A stretch of 64,000 nucleotides of DNA from Cladorrhinum sp. PSN259 (taxonomy: Eukaryota; Ascomycota; Sordariomycetes; Sordariales; Podosporaceae): NCBI GenBank assembly GCA_033725935.1, contig MU867132.1, forward strand, positions 1 to 64,000, given 5' to 3'. Shown here piece by piece: positions 57,055 to 64,000 of this stretch. The notes under the pieces were generated by a model that made no database searches, was not told the origin of the DNA, and saw only the letters and a list, made by a program, of their open reading frames with translations. Both the position numbers and the translations under genes were made by a program. Each line of letters begins with the position of its first letter. Position 1 is the stretch's first letter.

Positions 57055-58646
57055 TTATCCCCGGACGCTGTTATGCACAAGATACTGGTCGAAATTTGTA
57101 TTTTTCCACCGAGAGACGAAGTCATCACGGTTAACTAAATACGGAATGGTCAGTTGAATATTCCGACGAGCATGAACGAACAAAAGACTTACTGTATCCC
57201 CCGCAGATCCTCCTGATGCCCTCGAAAGCGCTGCGGCCATGGAGAACACGCCAGTTATCGAAGACTGAGTTGAGTTAGTAGATGGTTTTAGAAAGTAAAT
57301 CGCTGGCCGAAGACGTACTTAGAACTTTGCCTGGGACCAACTGGATCCAGCATTCCATTTCCTTCCTCCTCAGAATCGCATCCCACTTCCTCGCGGCGTG
57401 GTACCACTCCATGGCAGTAACTGGTACATTCGGATCGCTTGGCAGCTCAAGGGGCATCACTCCTCTGTCGTCATTATTCCAACGGATTTTGTGAATAAAG
57501 CGCCCAACTGTTTCTATCACTGGGAAAGTCCGGTATGGAGCGATGGCGATGCCTTTATTGCCGCTGGCATGCCAGAGCACCCCCTTGGTTGTGAGAGCCT
57601 TGTAAGCTTGGGGGTCTTCCTTCTCCAAGATCCTGGCCGCATGAAAGCCGTCTACAAGCAGACTTTTGCCTCCTTCCGCGCCCTGAGTAGGATCTGCGCC
57701 CGGTGCAGGGGTGTGGGAGAGGAGGTGGAAAGATTGTAGACCAGCTGGGTCGCTGAAGTAGGTGGTGTCGGTATGCGCGGGCAAAGCAAGGTTTGTGTAA
57801 GCGGTATCGGCCATGGCCAGATCTGGAGTGAAGTCATAAAACCCGCCATAGTGTGTGGGCCGAATGAAAGCAATACGCTCGAGAAGCCGCTGGGTGTCCG
57901 CTGGATCTTGATAAGGAGTATTGGCTACGAATGCAAATCCGTGTCTCATGATCTTGTCTGTCAAGTCTGCAACACCCTGCTGGGTTCGCATGACAAAGGA
58001 GTAATCTACTTCAGGAGGGGAATTTGCAATCTCAGCACCAAACATCGATTTCCTGGCCTCATATACCAAGTTAGAACGTCGGCCTTTTCTGCTATAAGCG
58101 ACGACGAACGCCCAGGGATAGAAGCTTTCATGGCCATCGTTCCCTATCAAACGTTGTCATCAGCAACTATATTCGATTGGCAAGTCAGTGGTGCTGACCA
58201 ACACTTTATTTTGACACCGGTCTGCTGGTGGACTGCTTCAGCTGCTTCAATATCGACTGGAACGTCGAATGTGTTGAAATTCCTCTGCATAGTGTCCTGA
58301 TTTACGCAGGTCGAGCATCGACAATTGTCTCTCAGCCAAAACCATGGCAAGGTAGTACGATCGGTCTTACGCTGCGTAATTAACTTAAGCCCCTCGGGAC
58401 TCCTGCCTACCGCAGTTGGATGGGTTAGGTGATCGTCCAAGGACTTAATACCTGAGCAGCGCCTAACTGTTGTTGATATGGGACGACTCTGAGCGCTACT
58501 AAGATGGAAACATCAATATACCTCTGTGAATTTGATGCCTTTTCCAAAAGCTAGAGAGAGAAAAAATTGCAAGAAAAACGTTGACTTTGATAAACATACC
58601 TGAAATGTTGCGGAATCGCCCGCTGCAGAGCCCTGAATGATCTCAT
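57055..58646 (-). CDS. Trimethyllysine dioxygenase, mitochondrial (carnitine biosynthesis)
   Basis: This Fe(II)/2-oxoglutarate enzyme hydroxylates N6-trimethyllysine, the first step of carnitine synthesis. Six exons (58646-58600, 58550-58522, 58451-58203, 58143-57319, 57264-57193, 57134-57055) give 433 residues. The first exon starts MRSFRALQRAIPQHF, a basic presequence suited to mitochondria. The zinc-binding N-domain has WLRDNCRCSTC. The catalytic domain has HTDTTYFSDPAGLQ (Fe ligands His and Asp) and DNWRVLHGRSAF (second His), then CGGYINRDDF. The third intron has an unusual GTTGGT donor, but it alone restores WNDGHESFYPW. Gamma-butyrobetaine hydroxylase is the close relative; the RWNN and CGGYINRDD motifs favour trimethyllysine dioxygenase. 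Confidence 0.85.
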
Positions 58647-59492
58647 AGCGCTTTCGGATGTTCTTATTCACTGATCTTTGAGTTTGTTGTTCTAAAGCGT
58701 TGTCCGAGATGTTGTTAGTGAGATGTTTAAGCCGAGGAAGGACGCCATGTGAGAAGCATTCACAGACAAAAAAAAGTGGACCCATGCCAAGCAGGTCCCG
58801 CAAATAGCCGTTCATCAGAACTTCATTTCATTCCCCTCATCACTACACAATTTTCCATATATCACTATTTTACACGGGGATGGTTGTCCACACTTATATT
58901 TACAACGATTTCATCACTCATCATCCCGGGATCGAGTGGACATCGAAACCTGCCGTAACCTTTGACGAGTCCCCCCCTTTCCCCCTTTTCAGACGCCCAG
59001 ATCAGACCGCAGCTGGGCTCATAAACGCTGAATGACAAAAAAAAAGCCTCTATAGTACAAACACATCTGATTCTTGCGTTCCATAATCCCCCGAATTTGA
59101 CCCTCCGTCTAAGTAGGCCTTGGTCTGGTAGTGGGCTCGTGAAATAAACAACATGCAGTACATAAAATGTCTATCGTCTCGTTTTGGGAAGTCGATATGC
59201 ATGATATGGACCGATGAAAGAGAATGGCCCCTTTCGTAGATGTTTATGGTATTTGATCGAATCATTTCGATCGTAGTAAAACATGGGGATAAAAGGAGTG
59301 TGTAAAGAAGAGCATGATAGTGATGATGGGGATCGATCATTGCTCATCTTGTTGCTGGCCGGGCATCGGGCGGTATTAGATTACGCGGTCGAGATATGAA
59401 CGCAGCGGAGCGGAGCTTGGTGGGTTGAGCCTAGACCTAGAACCTCATGGTTTCGTTTCTGTCGAGGGTATCTTTTTAAATTCTGCCTCCGT
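58647..59492. other. Gap between dioxygenase and TOM40
   Basis: About 850 bases with the dioxygenase promoter and the TOM40 3' flank. A 100-residue open frame (58815-58513, minus) partly overlaps the dioxygenase exons in another frame and is not a gene. Confidence 0.5.
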
Positions 59493-60720
59493 TTAGAAAG
59501 GGATATTGGGTGCTGGCTGCGAGCTCATCGCCTCCTGCTGCTCCATATCCATGTCGCTGGCCTCAATCGAGATTCCGAGACCGAGCTTCGCTTGTTGCTA
59601 TGAAAGGGTCAGTATGTGCCATCATTGATTTTTAGGGCGGGGCTCTTACAGTGAAGAGATCAACATCAGCAGCAAAGGTCATCATGATAGGTGGGGCAAC
59701 ACGCTTTTCGAGTAGGACGCTGAGCTTGCCCTTGGTATCAACCTGGGCGCGGTAGGTGGACATTCTGAAGTCATACTTGGCACCAATGGTGGTGGTGCCC
59801 TCCTTTTGCATACCACCTCCCATCATTGGGTTGGGAGGGGCGACAGAGAGAGTCATATCAACACCAGCCTGGACCTTGTCGGACAGACGACGCCAGTAGG
59901 ACGTGTTGATAGCACCTTGAGCCTGCAACTGAACGCTTGCGAGCCAATCCTCCGACTTGTACCGGGCAACATAGGAAACAGCAGAATCGGGGCCCTGGGT
60001 CAGACCAGCACGCTGCCAGACCGCTTCAAGGCCAAGGGCAAGCTTCTTAGTAACGGACTGCAGGTACTGTCCAATAAAGATACCCGTAATTCCGCCCTCG
60101 AGGAAGCCGGGGTTAAGAGCTTTGACTGAAGTGGTAAAGTCGGCACCCGTGTATTCGTGTTCGAACTGCGCCATATCTTGGGTGCCGGCGGGGGTGATCT
60201 GGAACTGCGTCTTGGTGATGGAAGAAGGACCCCACCTCCAATTGAAGCGTGTTGACAAGGAACCTTGATCATCGATGTTACCCTGTGCAAACATCTGGTT
60301 GGTGCCATAGAGAGCGGCGAATGTGTAAGGGTTGAGACGCTCGCCCAGGGCAAACTGGTGAGATACTTGGAATCTGCCAACTCACTATTAGCACGAATGC
60401 GGGCAAAGCTGTGGCCGAAACGGGATAACATACAGAGGGCTAAAGCCAAAGGCCTTGGTGAGATCAGCCCGGAGACCAGAGAACATGAAATTGGTGAGGA
60501 GGGTGTCGCGCTGGACCTCTGTGTGCAGGCAATCGTCAGCACAACCCGGTAGACCCTATCATCTACAATTCGTACCCTTTGCGATATTCTCTACTGTGCC
60601 AGGATTTGACAGGCCAAGCTTTGCTCTCCTTTCTTGGAACCCATCATACACATCTGAGAGACCGGCAAAGACGGGGTTTTGGCGCAGAAAGGCCAACGGC
60701 GCATCGATTGTGGACGCCAT
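59493..60720 (-). CDS. TOM40: Mitochondrial import receptor channel Tom40
   Basis: Tom40 is the beta-barrel pore of the TOM complex through which nearly all precursor proteins cross the outer mitochondrial membrane. Exons 60720-60576, 60518-60434, 60373-59650 and 59597-59493 give 352 residues, the usual size. The N-terminus is MASTIDAPLAFLRQNPVFAG and contains the conserved NPG motif (LSNPGTVENIAKE). Barrel strands alternate through FQVSHQFALGERLNPYTFAA, GALSVLLEKRVAPPIMMTF-type segments (here GKLSVLLEKRVAPPIMMTF) and KLGLGISIEASD, the C-terminal sorting signal region. The gene ends in a short Gln/Pro tail (QPAPNIPF). It shares its upstream region with the phosphofructokinase-2 gene. Splice phases agree throughout. 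Confidence 0.94.
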
Positions 60721-62029
60721 TATTGTGACAACTGCCGCAGCTGACAGCTTCTAGTGATGTGGTGGGAGGTGGTTGTTTGGTGGGTTGAGGTCAAGATCGA
60801 ATATATCCCGATCCAGCAATCACCGGAATTATCCGTGGGTGGGTGTAATCGTCTATGGCCGGCGCCTTTGCTCGAGTCTGGGAAGTGCTGCGTGTTGGCT
60901 GCTGGTTGAAGCTTCCATCCAGGTTGACAAAGAAGGGCCAAAAATTTCGCGGTCCGAAAGACGCCAGCCAGGTTTAGATGGCCCTTGCGACGTTACTGGT
61001 TCTTGGCTGGGTGGATCTCACCCCCCCCCCCCCAGACTCGCTCGCATGCCAAGAGCAGTGACGACAAGGCTTTTGAGAGCCGGGACCGGAGAATCCAAGC
61101 ACCGACAGACTCGCTGGTAAAGACTGCACCTCTTTGCTTGGATTTCTTTCTCAAAACCTCGAGCAATGGAAGTTTTTGACTGAGCCGTTAAAAAAAAAGT
61201 GAAACCGAACGAAGAACCAAGCCAACCAATGTGATTATGTGCCTTGGTAGTCATTCCTATCAAGCCCATTGGTCTGTCTCATATTCCCATGTTCTCTTGA
61301 CCGTTGTTGATTGCGGAGACCGAGGGATCCGTCCAGGTACCCTCCCGGAACAGTGCCCGAGGTTCAGGTAATTGTAATTTGTACGACAAATGGGTTCTCA
61401 GTCTTGCATCGAGATTCCGATAGGCAACTCATAAAGGTAGCTCATTCCCGCCTTCTTGCTTTTAGAATCAGACAACTTTCATCCACGTGATTGGTTTCAC
61501 TTCTTCCCGACCATCAAACATAAGATACCCTCGAGATCCTGAATCCTCAGCCTTTGTCATTTTTAAATGCTCTGAAAGTCTTCCTCTCACTTTTTAGCGG
61601 GTTCATCTGGTCAAGTTCCCCCACCCATCCGGGCTCAGAGTGGAGCTAGACCGCCATATCTTGGTCCCAGACCCCTGCTGGTACCTTCAGTGGGCGGACG
61701 CTTATCGTTGGCTCAACGTCAGAAGCCACCCACGCAAACACATTTATCTCGGGGAGGGCATTCCCGATTTCCAGGCTCACAAACTCTTGCCGACACTCGA
61801 GTTATATCTGCTTCGTGAACGCTTACTCTTACAACTGCATCACCTACCTGTCATATCGACGCTGTGTAACAAGAAACCACTTCAGAACCCTCACAGGACA
61901 TTAGTCCCGTCCAATATCTGGTTCTTGGCGTACCCGACCTAGGGAGGGGTTGAGTTGGATTGTATCCTATCTCCATTAACTACGTTCCCGCTGGCTCTGC
62001 GTGCTGGTGTGTGTCCAGGAGTAGACAAG
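60721..62029. promoter_or_regulatory. Divergent upstream region of TOM40 and PFK-2
   Basis: About 1.3 kb. It contains a run of 14 C near 61021-61034. Otherwise I see only short open frames. Both promoters lie here, and the PFK-2 leader is probably long. Confidence 0.5.
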
Positions 62030-64000
62030 ATGGATACCCTTCTGTAAGTTGATGCTTTAATTATCTCTGGACCAATTCATTACGGCCATATGGAAGCCTA
62101 CCTGCTATCTACCGCACCGGCATCGACAAACCTAGATATACACCTTGCTAACGTCCAGTATCAGGACAGCCGAGCTTGCGGTCAACGCGCCTCGGTACCG
62201 CCGCAAAAGCTCAACCTTCATTGATGGCATTCATGATGTTCCTGCTGAGCAAGGCAACCTGGCGCCGGCCCAACTGTACAGTACCATGTCCGGCAGGCTC
62301 TTTCATTCTGGAAGAATCGCAATCGTCATGGTTGGCCTTCCGGCTCGTGGCAAAACGTATAGTCCAATCGTATCTTTGTCTACAAATGCCTTAACTAACA
62401 AAACTAATAGCCACATTTGTGTCTCCATGGCTCGATATCTTTCATGGTATCTAAAGCCCCACTTGCGCACCTCGCCAACTAGCATGAGACTAATATGTAT
62501 CACAGGCTTGGAGTGAAGACTCGTATTTTCCACCTAGGTGACTACCGACGTGCCACAGTTGGCCAAGGAGGCCATGTTCCGCAGGATTATTTCTACCCCA
62601 ACGCATCCCCGGCTTCAGTTATGCTTCGTCAGAAAATCCTCAAGAAATGCAGAGAGGACATTTACGGCTGGCTCAACCATGAAAATGGTCAGGTCGCCAT
62701 TTATGATGCCGTGAATCCCACTGCCAGTGGCCGCCGTGCACTCGCAAGGGAGTTTGCCAAGCACGATGTTCAGGTGAGGCCCCCCGTGTCGACGGCCTTG
62801 ACTCTTGGAAAGCCATACCCTCTAATACTAGCGACAGACTCTCTTCATTGAATCATATGTCGATGATCAGGAGATCTTGAAAGAAAACGCACGAAATGTC
62901 AAGATATCATCACCTGACTTCCACGGCATGGACCCTGATGAGGCCGCCCAGCGCTATCTGAAGCGCATTGAGACAAAAATTCCGGTATTTGAGACGATGC
63001 AGGAGGAAGAGCTCAACTACATCAAAATGATCAATGCTGGCCAAGCATTCTACTACAACAACGTCAGCTTCAACTACCTTTCTCATCGGATTGTTTTCTA
63101 CCTGACCAACTTGCATATCAAATTCAGGACCACTTTCTTCGTCCGAGCCGGCACTGCCACCGAAGATGACTACAAAGCCGATGCACCGCTGTCCGAAGAA
63201 GGATGGGCATATGCTCACACCATGACCGAGTCACTTCTAAGACATCGCGAACAAGAGCGTCAAGCATCCATTGAGCAAGGGGGCCTTGACCTTCCGTCAC
63301 GTCCACTGACAATCTGGACATCCACACGCCTGCGAACCATCCAAACGGCTGAACCACTAAGAGAATTGGGATACAAGGTGAAACAGCGATCCCAAATGAG
63401 TCAAATCAACCCCGGTGTGTGCGAGAAGCTGTCAGAACGGGCAATCCGCAATTTATATCCGGAGGAAGTAGAAAAGCATGAGCTAGACCCCTACCATCAC
63501 CGCTACCCACGAGCAGAGGTGAGAAGACTCGAAAAACCCTTAAAGTCCTCATTACGGGTTGTCTAACAGTCCTTTAGTCCTACCACGATCTGGCCGTTCG
63601 TCTTGAACCCATCATTCTGGAGTTGGAGCGCGAGCAAAATGACCTCTTGATTATTGCTCACGAGAGCGTCTTGCGCGTACTTTACTCTTACCTGATGCAT
63701 TGCAGCACGAGGGACATTCCGAAGCTCAAGTTTCCCAGGGACGAGATTATTGAGATTATACCAGCGGCATATCAAAACGAGGCAAAGCGCATACATATCC
63801 CTGGTCTCGACCCTAGGATGATACCAGGCTCACCTGAGGACATCCGAATCCCAGTGCCTGATACCATCACTCAGCTCTCCCCAATTCCAGGTATGAGCAG
63901 CCCCATGGACGCCGCCTCTCCTGAAAATGTCACTATGCGGCCACCGGAGAATATTGCGAACACGGCCAAGGAGATGGTCTCTGACAAGGCGGCCGATGAG
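62030..64000 (+). CDS. 6-phosphofructo-2-kinase (phosphatase domain degenerate), partial at window end
   Basis: It makes fructose 2,6-bisphosphate, the activator of phosphofructokinase-1. Exons 62030-62043, 62159-62356, 62411-62446, 62506-62773, 62838-63518 and 63578 onward read in phase. The window ends inside the last exon, after about 380 residues from 62030. The kinase has the P-loop VGLPARGKT at about residue 60, and DYRRATVG. The bisphosphatase domain should contain RHG with its catalytic His. Here it reads FFVRAGTATEDD, so the phosphohistidine is lost. The second His (IIAHESVLRVLYSYLM) and the Arg in WTSTRLRTIQTA remain. The start exon encodes MDTLL. The protein is very likely a kinase only, as in yeast Pfk26. 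Confidence 0.88.

Overview
This window is nuclear DNA of a filamentous ascomycete (Pezizomycotina). The evidence is short introns (about 50-120 nt) with GT..AG ends and CTAAC-type branch points, genes on both strands 0.3-2 kb apart, single-copy housekeeping genes with ascomycete-type architecture (SEC16, NEO1, HUS1, MED6, AIM32, CYC2, CNA1, TOM40), and a tRNA-Leu(UAA) with an intron next to its anticodon. I cannot name the genus. The first 130 bases are long homopolymer runs and look like a low-quality contig end.

Layout. 0.5-2.7 kb: a RING-finger protein and the checkpoint clamp subunit Hus1. 3.3-14.6 kb: SEC16 (COPII assembly) and a Neo1-type phospholipid flippase, divergently transcribed. 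15.5-19.5 kb: a LAT-family amino acid permease and NAD-formate dehydrogenase. 20.6 kb: tRNA-Leu. 21.7-27.1 kb: a 1,785-residue sacsin-like GHKL ATPase with a metalloprotease-like HExxH motif near its end. 28.1-30.3 kb: a Rossmann-fold reductase and a small secreted cysteine protein. 32.3-39.5 kb: four neighbouring nuclear genes for mitochondrial proteins (leucyl-tRNA synthetase, Mtq1/HemK, Aim32, Cyc2). 39.6-41.8 kb: an MMTAG2-like RS-rich protein and Mediator Med6. 42.1-47.3 kb: the DEAH helicase Ecm16/Dhr1 and, immediately downstream on the same strand, five U24-like box C/D snoRNAs. 47.5-49.5 kb: a proteasome-assembly chaperone and ribosomal protein uL15 (Rpl28). 50.2-50.7 kb: the last exons of an unidentified membrane protein. 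52.3-62 kb: calcineurin A, a short-chain dehydrogenase, trimethyllysine dioxygenase and Tom40. 62.0 kb to the end: a 6-phosphofructo-2-kinase cut off by the window edge.

The most striking element is the array at 42.2-43.6 kb. Five related 76-87 nt units on the minus strand each carry a C box, a D box, and two guide segments complementary to adjacent stretches of LSU rRNA, which is the signature of U24/snR24. Each unit lies in its own predicted intron. The first donor is only about 70 nt after the stop codon of Ecm16/Dhr1, a helicase known to act on the U3 snoRNP in ribosome biogenesis. The simplest reading is one transcript that carries the helicase ORF and, in a spliced 3' UTR, five copies of a ribosome-modifying snoRNA.

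Exon structures were assembled by hand from splice motifs and reading-frame phase. Where I list exons, the phases sum to an intact reading frame unless I say otherwise.
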